Below are positions 1-6,947 of a stretch of 8,858 bases of DNA, piece by piece (the first letter of the stretch is position 1; every line of letters begins with the position of its first letter). The notes beneath the pieces are model-generated. The model saw nothing but the letters and a program-made list of their open reading frames with translations. It made no database searches and was not told the origin of the DNA. This DNA comes from Verrucomicrobiota bacterium (GTDB taxonomy: Bacteria; Verrucomicrobiota; Verrucomicrobiia; Limisphaerales; UBA1412), in NCBI GenBank assembly GCA_017557085.1, contig JAFZAR010000164.1, forward strand, positions 1 to 8,858. Direction: 5' to 3'. The position numbers were made by a program, and so were the translations under genes.

Positions 1-204
1 AAAACCACTCTTCTTGTGAGAAACGGCAACGCCCCGATTTGCCAGCCAAGACCGGCACTGACAGACATTTATCTTCATAAATTATAAATCAATCTTATAG
101 CAGACATATTTATGCCAACGGATGCCGACACGACATGCCATGAGTTAGACGAATCAGCGGGTAATATTATTCAGCACTACGCTGAAAATAATGGATAAAT
201 ACGA
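1..204. other. Intergenic stretch, no supported gene
   Basis: No convincing gene is visible on either strand. On the minus strand an ATG at 78 opens a frame that stays open to the window edge (26 codons, beginning MKINVCQCRSW), but it has no Shine-Dalgarno sequence, no recognisable motif, and is too short to judge. A small bulged hairpin lies at 166-192 (cagc pairing with gctg around an actac loop, plus an AT-rich lower stem). It has no T-tract on either side and I assign it no role. The stretch is relatively AT-rich around 70-120. Confidence 0.4.
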
Positions 205-206
205 AA

Positions 207-237
207 AATAAAAAAAGTGAAGATTTACTCTTCACTT
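207..237 (-). terminator. Intrinsic terminator of the tRNA-Glu/tRNA-Ala transcript
   Basis: Read on the minus strand, a perfect 9-bp stem (AAGTGAAGA, 5-nt loop, TCTTCACTT; plus-strand arms 215-223 and 229-237) runs straight into a U-rich tract (positions 216 down to about 207). This is the classic form of a Rho-independent terminator. It starts 16 bases after the CCA end of tRNA-Ala and therefore ends the tRNA transcript. Confidence 0.9.
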
Positions 238-253
238 CCTCTCCTCTCCGGAA

Positions 254-329
254 TGGTGGAGCCGAGGAGGATCGAACTCCTGACCCCCACAATGCCATTG
301 TGGTGCTCTACCAACTGAGCTACGACCCC
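254..329 (-). tRNA. tRNA-Ala (anticodon GGC)
   Basis: The minus strand folds as a complete 76-nt cloverleaf. The acceptor arms are GGGGTCG and CGGCTCC (with G-U pairs), followed by discriminator A and an encoded CCA. The D-stem is GCTC/GAGC. The anticodon stem is CCACA/TGTGG around the loop ATGGCAT, whose bases 34-36 are GGC, the alanine anticodon. The T-stem is AGGAG/CTCCT with loop TTCGATC. It is the second gene of the transcript, 31 bases after tRNA-Glu and 16 bases before the terminator hairpin. The GGC isoacceptor reads GCC and GCU codons. Confidence 0.96.
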
Positions 330-360
330 ATTCCGAACCGCTATCGCGCTTTCGCCGTTA

Positions 361-435
361 TGGCGACCCTACCGGGACTCGAACCCGGGTTATCACCGTG
401 AAAGGGTGGTGTCCTAACCGCTAGACCATAGGGTC
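361..435 (-). tRNA. tRNA-Glu (anticodon TTC)
   Basis: The minus strand folds as a 75-nt cloverleaf. The acceptor stem GACCCTA/TAGGGTC is perfectly paired, with discriminator G and an encoded CCA. The D-arm is GTCT/GGAC, the anticodon loop CTTTCAC gives TTC, and the T-arm is CCGGG/CCCGG around TTCGAGT. The anticodon stem CCACC/GGTGA has a C-A mismatch at pair 27-43, whereas E. coli tRNA-Glu has a fully paired stem there; this looks like a tolerated lineage variant, since everything else is intact. It is the first gene of the two-tRNA transcript. Confidence 0.96.
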
Positions 436-451
436 AGCGCAACGGGGAAGG

Positions 452-479
452 ACTCTACCAGATTCCCGTATCTTTGCAA
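452..479 (-). promoter_or_regulatory. Likely sigma70 promoter of the tRNA pair
   Basis: On the minus strand a -35-like TTGCAA (479-474) is followed after 16 bases by a -10-like TAGAGT (457-452), which puts the start near 445, about ten bases before the tRNA-Glu 5' end. The segment just after the -10 is C/G-rich (CCTTCCCCG). GC-rich discriminators are known from stringently controlled stable-RNA promoters, so growth-rate control is plausible. Assignment is by consensus match only. Confidence 0.5.
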
Positions 480-548
480 CACTAAATTGAAAAAAACTCT
501 CTTTTTTTCACAAAAACATCTTTTTTCTCCCTTTTGCGGGCTTTTTCA

Positions 549-577
549 TTGATATCTCCGAGCGGATACACTATTCT
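549..577 (+). promoter_or_regulatory. Possible sigma70 promoter of the aldo/keto reductase
   Basis: TTGATA (549-554; five of six consensus bases) and TATTCT (572-577; four of six) are separated by 17 bases. The start would fall near 584, leaving a leader of about 19 bases before the ATG at 603. The region just upstream (482-545) is rich in T runs, which can raise promoter strength. No Shine-Dalgarno sequence is seen before the ATG. Confidence 0.4.
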
Positions 578-602
578 TTTCTCAGTTAGTTGTGCTTACA
601 TC

Positions 603-1544
603 ATGAAAACAACATCTTCAATCAATCGCAGAACGTTCCTGAAGACATCTGCCGCTGCGGCAGTCGGAGCAGCTTTTTTAAACACTCAATCCTCTTTCGC
701 TGAGGATTCTAACGAAAAAACTGTCCGCACTGCGACAGATCAGGTCACTCTGGGCAACACAGGGATCAAGCTCAGTCGTCTCGGCTTTGGCGCAGGCACA
801 AACAGTGGTCAGGTTCAGAGAGACCTGGGACATGAAGAATTCAACAAGCTCATCCACTATGCTTATGAACGCGGGATCACTTATTATGACACCGCGGAAT
901 CCTATCAGACACACACCTGGCTGAGGGAAGCACTCCAAGGCATTCCCCGTGAAAAACTTTTTATTCAAACTAAGATTCCCGGCGGAGTAAGAACTACGGA
1001 CGAAACTCTTGAACGCGTGGAGCGTTATCTAAAAGAGCTGGGAACAGATTATATTGATTCCCTTCTCATCCATTGTCAGGTAGCTCATGACTGGGATGAA
1101 AAGATGAAGCCTGTCATGGAAGGGCTTGAAAAAGCCAAGGAAAAGAAGATGATCCGGGTTCACGGTATCTCTTCGCACAGTCTTCCGGCTATCCGCAGAG
1201 CGATTGCTTGTGACTGGTGCCGGACCATGCTGGTTCGAGTCAATCCGTTAGGTCATCAGACAGATTCAGAATCTGAACAATGGAATGCTCAAAGCTCCCC
1301 GGAGTTCATCCCTAACCTGCTTTATTTGTTGCAGAAAGCCTCTGCCAAAGGCAAAGGAGTAATTGCAATGAAACTAGTAGGCAACGGTGACTTCAAAAAT
1401 CCAGCCGACCGTGAGAAGACGATGCGCTTCGTGATGAATATCCCTGATATCAACGCGGCAGTCATTGGCTTCAAGAGCACTGCGGAAGTGGATGAATCCA
1501 TCGAGCGCATGAATAATGCCCTCAAAGAAGCCCGAGTCGATTAA
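603..1544 (+). CDS. Tat-exported aldo/keto reductase
   Basis: The protein has 313 residues. It starts with a twin-arginine signal: R9-R10 in the motif NRRTFLK, an Ala-rich hydrophobic stretch (15-26) and a likely cleavage after SFA at 33. The mature part (about 46-310) is an aldo/keto reductase TIM barrel. Family-defining residues are all present: D96 and Y101 (YYDTAESY), K124 (IQTK) and H157 (LLIH), the Asp-Tyr-Lys-His tetrad. The C-terminal segment INAAVIGFKSTAEVDESI matches the cofactor-phosphate region of this family. It should be an NAD(P)H-linked carbonyl reductase or sugar dehydrogenase acting outside the cytoplasm; the substrate cannot be read. The ATG at 603 is chosen because a longer frame from a TTG at 534 would bury the Tat motif about 30 residues in. 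No ferredoxin-like tail is present. It stands alone, with its own likely promoter and downstream hairpins. Confidence 0.9.
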   Translation: MKTTSSINRRTFLKTSAAAAVGAAFLNTQSSFAEDSNEKTVRTATDQVTLGNTGIKLSRLGFGAGTNSGQVQRDLGHEEFNKLIHYAYERGITYYDTAESYQTHTWLREALQGIPREKLFIQTKIPGGVRTTDETLERVERYLKELGTDYIDSLLIHCQVAHDWDEKMKPVMEGLEKAKEKKMIRVHGISSHSLPAIRRAIACDWCRTMLVRVNPLGHQTDSESEQWNAQSSPEFIPNLLYLLQKASAKGKGVIAMKLVGNGDFKNPADREKTMRFVMNIPDINAAVIGFKSTAEVDESIERMNNALKEARVD

Positions 1545-1557
1545 GCCGGCATTGCAG

Positions 1558-1581
1558 GAGACAAGTCATAAAACTTGTCTC
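1558..1581 (+). other. Perfect hairpin after the aldo/keto reductase
   Basis: A perfect 9-bp inverted repeat (GAGACAAGT, 6-nt loop cataaa, ACTTGTCTC) begins 14 bases after the stop codon at 1544. No T-tract follows (next bases tatagaaaaa), so it is not a textbook terminator. It may protect the 3' end of the mRNA, or it may be a protein-binding dyad. It is followed closely by a second hairpin at 1603-1639. Confidence 0.6.
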
Positions 1582-1602
1582 TATAGAAAAATATCCTAAA
1601 CT

Positions 1603-1647
1603 ATAAGCGGTGACCGCAATGCGCTTGCGTCCCGCTTATGTTTTTAT
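1603..1647 (+). terminator. Intrinsic terminator or leader hairpin upstream of the DciA gene
   Basis: The outer stem ATAAGCGG/CCGCTTAT (1603-1610 and 1632-1639) is perfect. An inner stem CGCAA/TTGCG (1615-1619 and 1625-1629) closes a 5-base loop, giving one long interrupted hairpin. It is followed by G and five T (1640-1645). It probably terminates the aldo/keto reductase transcript. Because it lies only 25 bases before the DciA start, it could instead act as an attenuator in a leader if transcription reads through or starts upstream. Confidence 0.6.
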
Positions 1648-1671
1648 ATCAAAGCCGTTTCTGACGGATAC

Positions 1672-2070
1672 ATGGAATCTCAACAGAGAAAAAAAGAATG
1701 GGTGGATTATGCCAGACAGGAAATCCTGCGGCAGTGGAGGCACTTTGATGAAGATGCGCTTCGGAATAACTTTCCACGCTATACGACACCCGCTCTTGTT
1801 TTACCCGCTCTTTTGGAAAGGCAAAAGATAGACCTCAACGGCCAAAAAGAACACCAGCAGTTGATCTTTGTTTGGGAACAATCCATGGATCCTGAGATCC
1901 GGGCACACGCTCATCCCGAAAGACTTTCCAATGGAACTCTTTTTATCAGTGTGGAGAACAACACTTGGTTATCTGAGATCGTTCGCTTTCGTCGAAATGA
2001 TATTCTCAAGCGTCTTCAAGCCTGTTTGGGCAGAGATTCTATAAAAAAGCTTTCATTTAAAGTATGTTAA
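1672..2070 (+). CDS. DUF721 / DciA-like protein, presumed replicative-helicase loader
   Basis: The protein has 132 residues. Residues about 60-131 show the DUF721 (DciA) pattern: W68 in a short helix, then AHAHPERL (78-85), the hallmark NGTLFISVENNTW (87-99), SEIVRFRRNDILKRL (101-115), and a closing strand IKKLSF. DciA is the ancestral bacterial protein that interacts with the replicative helicase DnaB and helps load it at the origin in bacteria without DnaC or DnaI. The first 60 residues are basic and rich in Arg, Lys and Gln (RKKEW, RQEILRQWRHF), which may help bind DNA. The ATG at 1672 has no good Shine-Dalgarno. The stop is 13 bases before the helicase start, so the two are probably co-transcribed. 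The family call rests on pattern recognition of a short divergent domain; the loader role is inferred from the family. Confidence 0.75.
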   Translation: MESQQRKKEWVDYARQEILRQWRHFDEDALRNNFPRYTTPALVLPALLERQKIDLNGQKEHQQLIFVWEQSMDPEIRAHAHPERLSNGTLFISVENNTWLSEIVRFRRNDILKRLQACLGRDSIKKLSFKVC

Positions 2071-2083
2071 ACATCCCGACACT

Positions 2084-4747
2084 ATGAATATCGATGATCC
2101 TTCATCTTCCGAAAAAACTTCCTTCTCCGAATCATTAGCCAATCTGGAATTCCCCGGCTGGTCTTCGGTCATTGTTCCAGACCTCTGGCAGCAGCAGGCC
2201 ATCACGGCTCTGAAGGAAGGAAAGGATGTTGTCGTACAAGCTCCTACAGGTGCCGGAAAAACTTTTATTTTTGAAAACTGGTCTCGATTGGGCAAAAACT
2301 CAAGTCAGGCCATTTATACTGTCCCGACTCGGGCTCTGGCCAATGATAAGCTGGCTGAATGGCGCGCCCGCGGATGGAATGTCGGGATCGCTACCGGGGA
2401 TCTTTCTGAGAACTTAGACGCTCCCATCATCGTTGCCACATTGGAAACTCAAAAGCTGAGACTCATCCGCGGAGAAGGCCCGGCACTCATGGTCGTGGAT
2501 GAATATCAGATGATCCGAGACACAGACCGTGGTTTGAACTATGAACTGGCTCTGGCAATGGCACCTCCACATACACAACTGCTGTTGCTCAGCGGCAGTG
2601 TGGCCAATCCGCAGGACATCGTCAAATGGTTCTCCCAGCTGGGACGTGATGCCGTGCTTGTCAAAACAACTCATCGGCCTGTTCCTTTGGAAGAAGTTCT
2701 GATCGAAAATCTTCAATATCATGTTCCCTCAAATATCCGGGGATTCTGGCCGCGCATCGCTGCCAAAGCACTCGCGGAAGACTTGGGTCCCCTGCTGATT
2801 TTCGCTCCCCGAAGAACAGAAGCGGAAAAACTGGCAGCCGAGATCGCTCGTTATCTGCCGAATCCCAATCCGCTCAAACTCACACCCGAACAGCGCAAAT
2901 GTGTGGGTGAGACCATCGCGAAGATGCTCAAGTCGAGAGTCTGTTTCCATCACAGCGGTTTGAGCTATGCCGCGCGCGCCGGTGTTATTGAACCGCTGAC
3001 AAAAGCAGGACAACTGCGTGTGGTGGTAGCGACTATGGGACTTGCCGCCGGGATCAACTTTTCTCTGCGCACCGTGGCTCTAGCCGCGGATTCCTACCGA
3101 AGAGGCGGCATCGAATACGCCATCCGTCCGGATGAAATTCTGCAAATGTTCGGAAGAGCCGGCCGCCGTGGAATAGATAAAACCGGTTATGTCCTGACTT
3201 CAGAAAAAGGCGTAAGACTCAAGGAAGGCTATTCCTGCCATCTCAGCCGCAGTAAATCTATTGACTGGAGTGCGCTGCTGACAGTAATGCAGGCCGCGGT
3301 TGATATCGGCAAGGAACCGTTTTCCGAGGCGATGCGGGTACAAAAGCGGCTTTTCACGGCAAACCTGGTTCCGCTGGGAATCGAGGAATCCATCAAAAGC
3401 CCCAATATGCCTTGCGGACTGATCACCGACACGGAAAGAGCCCGTTTCATCCGCAAGCCTGTCCATGAAATTTTCAACAGTCAGGGACAATGGCAAAAGG
3501 CTCCGCTCACCAAGGAATGCCCGCTGAAAGATATTTTTGTAACTCAAAAGGCCAAAGATCTCCCCAAAGGACAATGGGCTCCGGCTCTGACAGAAGACGG
3601 GAAACCTGTTCTCCTGCCGGCTCTGACCCAGCGTTCCGCTGTCGAGAAAGTGGGGATCGGTCTTCTGTGCGATATTATCGTTCCTGATGTCCCATCTGCT
3701 GAGGAATCGACTGAAATCCAAGAGGAAGAAGCCGAAACCCCATCGGTGTCGGAAGAAGAAAAACAGCCTAAGAAGGGTAAACAAAAGACCAAAACGATTT
3801 TAGGACGTGTTCTGACTCTGGCGGAAGTCTATCCCGAAGAAAACATATATCTGGTCAAATACATCCGCCGGCTCATCAACTGGAGCGGCCGTCACGTTGC
3901 TCCCAACAGTTGGAAAAATCGTGTCGTTCCTCGCATTAAAGAGGCCTTCAAACAGCAGAAAACACGTTTGATCAAGATTGAACGACGCACCAATAAATAC
4001 GTCGCGTATCTGGATATCAGCGAAATGACTCTGAGCTGTCATGTGGATGAACACGGAGTAGCGCTGTACAAGCCGGCTTCACGGGAATCTTATCCGGAAA
4101 AATGTAAAAACTGCCCACAGATCCCTGTCTGTAAGAAACAGTCCACCTCTCCCGGAGCGGTTCTGAATTGGCTGCGGCTGGGCCTGATCACTGCAGAAGG
4201 GAAACCAACTTTGCGCGGACGCATTGCCAGTTTCTTTTCCACCGGCGGCGGTCTCGCGATCGCCGCGGCGATCGAGGATGAAGAATATCCTCTCAATGAA
4301 CTCCTTTACGATTTGGCCAATCTGGACGCAGGCTTCCGTTTTGCCGGAGACGAAAACCGCTGGGGTGGTCGTCTGGCTTATGTCTGCAAGAAGACATACA
4401 ACGGCCAATCCGCTCCCGGTTATTTGGAACACGGAGTCCCGCCGGAATACGGCTTCGGTGCCAGCGAGGTGATTGCCGCCATTCATAAGAATCCGGAGAT
4501 CAAGGCACAATTCACCACTCCAACTTTGGGCGTGGGTGATATTGACCGTATCATCATCGAGTGGCGAAGCCGTATGCGCCAGGTCGCACATTCTTCTGAA
4601 CTCAATAACGAACGCTGGAACGCTTTCAAAAAACTTTGTAAAGAAACACTGAATGAAGTGGAATCCCCCACTCTGACGGATCTGCCGCCGCTGGAATTCT
4701 CCCAGACTCGCAGAATGGAACATACCCTCATTCTGAGAAAACATTAG
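2084..4747 (+). CDS. Superfamily 2 helicase, Ski2-like, with a four-cysteine C-terminal region
   Basis: The protein has 887 residues. The N-terminal half is a complete SF2 motor: Q-motif-like WQQQAI (35-40), Walker A APTGAGKT (53-60), Ia TVPTRALAND (79-88), Ib IVATLET (116-122), Walker B VVDEYQ (137-142), III SGSVAN (170-175), IV LIFAPRR (238-244), FHHSGLS (288-294), V VVATMGLAAGINF (314-326) and VI QMFGRAGRRGID (354-365). The FHHSGL, motif V and QMFGRAGRRG forms are of Ski2/Mtr4/Hel308 type, whereas motif II reads DEYQ rather than DExH and is followed by MIRDTDRG, which recalls Suv3. After an acidic, then basic, low-complexity linker (538-570) comes a C-terminal half I cannot name. It contains C652, C674, C677 and C683 (C-x21-C-x2-C-x5-C), a possible zinc or Fe-S site, then LRGRIASFFSTGGGLAIA (709-726), weakly like the DSHCT segment of Ski2 proteins. 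RNA versus DNA substrate cannot be read. It sits between the DciA gene and mpl. Confidence 0.88.
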   Translation: MNIDDPSSSEKTSFSESLANLEFPGWSSVIVPDLWQQQAITALKEGKDVVVQAPTGAGKTFIFENWSRLGKNSSQAIYTVPTRALANDKLAEWRARGWNVGIATGDLSENLDAPIIVATLETQKLRLIRGEGPALMVVDEYQMIRDTDRGLNYELALAMAPPHTQLLLLSGSVANPQDIVKWFSQLGRDAVLVKTTHRPVPLEEVLIENLQYHVPSNIRGFWPRIAAKALAEDLGPLLIFAPRRTEAEKLAAEIARYLPNPNPLKLTPEQRKCVGETIAKMLKSRVCFHHSGLSYAARAGVIEPLTKAGQLRVVVATMGLAAGINFSLRTVALAADSYRRGGIEYAIRPDEILQMFGRAGRRGIDKTGYVLTSEKGVRLKEGYSCHLSRSKSIDWSALLTVMQAAVDIGKEPFSEAMRVQKRLFTANLVPLGIEESIKSPNMPCGLITDTERARFIRKPVHEIFNSQGQWQKAPLTKECPLKDIFVTQKAKDLPKGQWAPALTEDGKPVLLPALTQRSAVEKVGIGLLCDIIVPDVPSAEESTEIQEEEAETPSVSEEEKQPKKGKQKTKTILGRVLTLAEVYPEENIYLVKYIRRLINWSGRHVAPNSWKNRVVPRIKEAFKQQKTRLIKIERRTNKYVAYLDISEMTLSCHVDEHGVALYKPASRESYPEKCKNCPQIPVCKKQSTSPGAVLNWLRLGLITAEGKPTLRGRIASFFSTGGGLAIAAAIEDEEYPLNELLYDLANLDAGFRFAGDENRWGGRLAYVCKKTYNGQSAPGYLEHGVPPEYGFGASEVIAAIHKNPEIKAQFTTPTLGVGDIDRIIIEWRSRMRQVAHSSELNNERWNAFKKLCKETLNEVESPTLTDLPPLEFSQTRRMEHTLILRKH

Positions 4748-4779
4748 AAACTCTATCACTCTTTGAATAAATAATTTAT

Positions 4780-6159
4780 ATGTTGATTTACTTTGCTGGG
4801 ATTTGTGGAACGGCTATGGCTTCCGCCGCGGTCGCTTTGAAACAAAAGGGCTATCAGATCATGGGCTCCGACACAAACATCTATCCGCCAATGTCGGATT
4901 TTCTCATTGCCAACGGCATCGAGATCCTGCCCGGTTATCGCGAGGAGAATCTCAAGAAAATCAAACCGGATCTGGTTGTGATCGGCAACGCTCTTTCCAG
5001 AGGCAACCCGGAAGTTGAGTACGTCCTGAACCAGCGCTGGAATTTCAGCTCGCTGCCGGAGCTGCTCAAAAACTATTTCATTCGGGGCAAACGCTCTCTT
5101 GTCGTCTGCGGCACTCACGGCAAAACCACGACCACCTCGCTTCTGACCTGGGTCTTTGAGCATAACGGTTTCAATCCCAGTTATCTGATTGGAGGCATTC
5201 CCACCAATCTAAGTCAGGGGGCCCGTTTCACGGATAGTCCGTGGTTCATCATCGAAGGCGACGAATACGACACCGCTTTCTTCGACAAGCGCAGCAAGTT
5301 CATCCACTATTGTCCGGAAGTCGCTATCCTGAACAATCTGGAATTCGACCACGCCGATATTTTTGAGAACTTGTCCATGGTCAAAAAGACTTTCCGTCAC
5401 CTAATCAACACCGTGCCGGGCAATGGTCTTGTCCTCTTCAACGGCGACGATGCCAATCTGCGGGAGATCACGAACGGAGTTACCTTCTGCCCGACACGTT
5501 CCTTTGGATTGACGGAAAACTGCCAAAATATCGCCAGGAATTGTGCCTATACCGATCACGGCTCCAGTTTTGAACTGAATGGCATCACCTATTCCATTCC
5601 CATGACAGGCGAGCTGAATGTACGTAATGCTCTGGCCGTAACTTCCTGCGCGCTCCACTGCGGTCTTTCACCGGAACAGATCCAGTCCGCGTTCAACACT
5701 TTCAAGGGCATCCGCCGCCGTATGGAAGTGGTCGGCACAAAATCCGGAATCACCGTCATAGACGATTTTGGGCATCATCCTACCGCTATCATCCAGACTC
5801 TGGCAGCCCTGCGCAAACGCTATCCCGGACAACGGATATGGGCCGCCTTTGAACCACGATCCAATACCACTCGCCGGAATGTTTTTCAAAAAGAACTGGC
5901 TCAGGCTCTGGGACAAAGCAATGGAGCTGTCATCAGCGCCGTAGCCAGAGAAAACCTGCTGTCCAAAGAAGAACGGCTGGATGTGAATAAACTGGTCGAA
6001 GATATCCGCTCCGATTTTCATATCCCCGCTGCTCATTTTGACGAAATAGACCAAATCGTCAAATGGCTCACCTCCCAAGCCAAAGAAGGCGACATCATCT
6101 GCGCCTTCAGCAACGGCAAATTCGGAGGCATCCATCACCTCCTTTTAGAAAATCTGTGA
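4780..6159 (+). CDS. mpl: UDP-MurNAc:L-Ala-gamma-D-Glu-meso-DAP ligase (murein peptide ligase)
   Basis: The protein has 459 residues, essentially the length of E. coli Mpl (457). It attaches the tripeptide L-Ala-gamma-D-Glu-meso-DAP, salvaged from old peptidoglycan, to UDP-MurNAc with ATP, in the cytoplasm. The three Mur-ligase domains are in order: an N-terminal UDP-binding fold (FAGICGTAMAS from 5; GSDTNIYPPMSDF; GNALSRGNPEVE), the ATPase domain with P-loop GTHGKTTTTS (111-120), the Mpl signature EGDEYDTAFFDKRSKF (159-174) and NNLEFDHADIF (185-195), and the C-terminal domain with FKGIRRRMEVVG (308-319), DDFGHHPT (328-335) and FEPRSNTTRRNVFQ (357-370). EYDxAFFDKRSKF and the LEFDHADIF form separate Mpl from MurC. 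The start is fixed by alignment of MLIYFAGICGT with E. coli Mpl from memory. It begins 32 bases after the helicase with no visible promoter or Shine-Dalgarno, so it is probably the last gene of that operon. Its presence implies meso-DAP peptidoglycan and recycling. Confidence 0.95.
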   Translation: MLIYFAGICGTAMASAAVALKQKGYQIMGSDTNIYPPMSDFLIANGIEILPGYREENLKKIKPDLVVIGNALSRGNPEVEYVLNQRWNFSSLPELLKNYFIRGKRSLVVCGTHGKTTTTSLLTWVFEHNGFNPSYLIGGIPTNLSQGARFTDSPWFIIEGDEYDTAFFDKRSKFIHYCPEVAILNNLEFDHADIFENLSMVKKTFRHLINTVPGNGLVLFNGDDANLREITNGVTFCPTRSFGLTENCQNIARNCAYTDHGSSFELNGITYSIPMTGELNVRNALAVTSCALHCGLSPEQIQSAFNTFKGIRRRMEVVGTKSGITVIDDFGHHPTAIIQTLAALRKRYPGQRIWAAFEPRSNTTRRNVFQKELAQALGQSNGAVISAVARENLLSKEERLDVNKLVEDIRSDFHIPAAHFDEIDQIVKWLTSQAKEGDIICAFSNGKFGGIHHLLLENL

Positions 6160-6176
6160 TTTCTGGATGCCCCACC

Positions 6177-6947
6177 CTATCCCTGAAATATGTCCCGCAG
6201 GAGCCAGCGGAAGCGGAGCCAATAGTTCTTTAGTTTCCGGCTGGGGTATCTGGCGGTCCATCTCTTTAACATCCAGGGATCTGTGCCGGCAAAATTGACT
6301 CCACGCTCAACGGTGCAGGCTGTTTGATAACCGGCTTCGCGAACACATTCCACCACAGCCGGGGAAAGATCCCCGTAAGGATAACAGAAATGGTTGACGG
6401 GAACTCCAAACTTATCCTCTAAAAGTGCCTTGCTGCGATAGACTTCATTTTTGACCTCCTCCGGTGATAAACGGCTGAGATGGGAATGTGAAAGTGTGTG
6501 AGATCCAATGAGTTGACCTTCCTGCAACCACTCCCGTATCTGCACCTCATCCATCAGTCGCTCCTCCGCCTCGCCCAGCGCCGCATCCCAGGTGTTGGTC
6601 TGACCGATCATTCCGGCAATCACAAACAAGACCGCTTTCCCTTTTTCCTCTTTCAGAGCATCCAAAGCGTACCGAAAAACATTCTCATAAGCGTCATCAA
6701 ACGTGATAACGACCCGGTCATTGGGTACTCTCACCAACCGTGCATCCTCTGGTGAAGCAAAACAGAATCCATTGTTTTTCAACTCTTTAAGATGATTTCG
6801 GAAGGTGCGTTCGCTCAGATACAGACCTTTCAGCCGGGCTCCGCGGGGACGTGGCCCGATCTTGTGATAGGTCAAAATGGGCAATCCTTTGCGGAACAAC
6901 TGCTTAAATGGACGGATGCCGGAATAATATTCAGGAAAGTCTAGCAT
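6177..6947 (-). CDS. NodB-type polysaccharide deacetylase
   Basis: The protein has 256 residues and is a carbohydrate esterase family 4 (NodB homology) metal-dependent deacetylase that removes N- or O-acetyl groups from a sugar polymer or lipid-linked glycan. Visible motifs are LTYHKIG (25-31), motif 1 ITFDDAYEN (81-89; D84 base and D85 metal ligand), motif 2 GSHTLSHSHLS (138-148; H140 and H144 metal ligands) and motif 3 CYPYGD (168-173). The C-terminal segment is short and basic with Trp (RWTARYPSRKLKNYWLRFRWLLR), possibly a membrane-surface helix. There is no signal peptide, so it probably works in the cytoplasm or on the inner face of the membrane, as do deacetylases of LPS or exopolysaccharide assembly. 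It converges with mpl, the two stops being 17 bases apart with no clear terminator between. The substrate cannot be read. Confidence 0.88.
   Translation of the reverse strand: MLDFPEYYSGIRPFKQLFRKGLPILTYHKIGPRPRGARLKGLYLSERTFRNHLKELKNNGFCFASPEDARLVRVPNDRVVITFDDAYENVFRYALDALKEEKGKAVLFVIAGMIGQTNTWDAALGEAEERLMDEVQIREWLQEGQLIGSHTLSHSHLSRLSPEEVKNEVYRSKALLEDKFGVPVNHFCYPYGDLSPAVVECVREAGYQTACTVERGVNFAGTDPWMLKRWTARYPSRKLKNYWLRFRWLLRDIFQG

Noticed and set aside
1..78. Start of a minus-strand gene running off the left edge
   Set aside because: Only 26 codons are visible, without Shine-Dalgarno or motif, so chance cannot be excluded.
166..192. Bulged hairpin as a terminator
   Set aside because: It has no T-tract on either strand, and the tRNA transcript already has a clear terminator at 207-237.
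534..602. N-terminal extension of the aldo/keto reductase from a TTG at 534
   Set aside because: It would place the twin-arginine motif more than 30 residues from the N-terminus and would overlap the likely promoter. The ATG at 603 gives a normal Tat signal.
1610..1831. Plus-strand frame of 73 codons overlapping the DciA gene
   Set aside because: It starts inside a terminator hairpin and lies in a different frame from the DUF721 signature residues. It has no recognisable motif.
4037..4132. AddB/Cas4-type nuclease domain in the helicase, suggested by C-x2-C-x5-C
   Set aside because: The cysteine spacing matches, but the nuclease motifs (GxxDxxD/E and ExK type) expected between the first and the last three cysteines are absent; only 21 residues separate them.
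4079..4759. Open frame of 226 codons on the minus strand inside the helicase gene
   Set aside because: It has no recognisable motif and lies wholly antisense to conserved-looking coding sequence. The same applies to the 194-codon minus-strand frame at 3200-3784.
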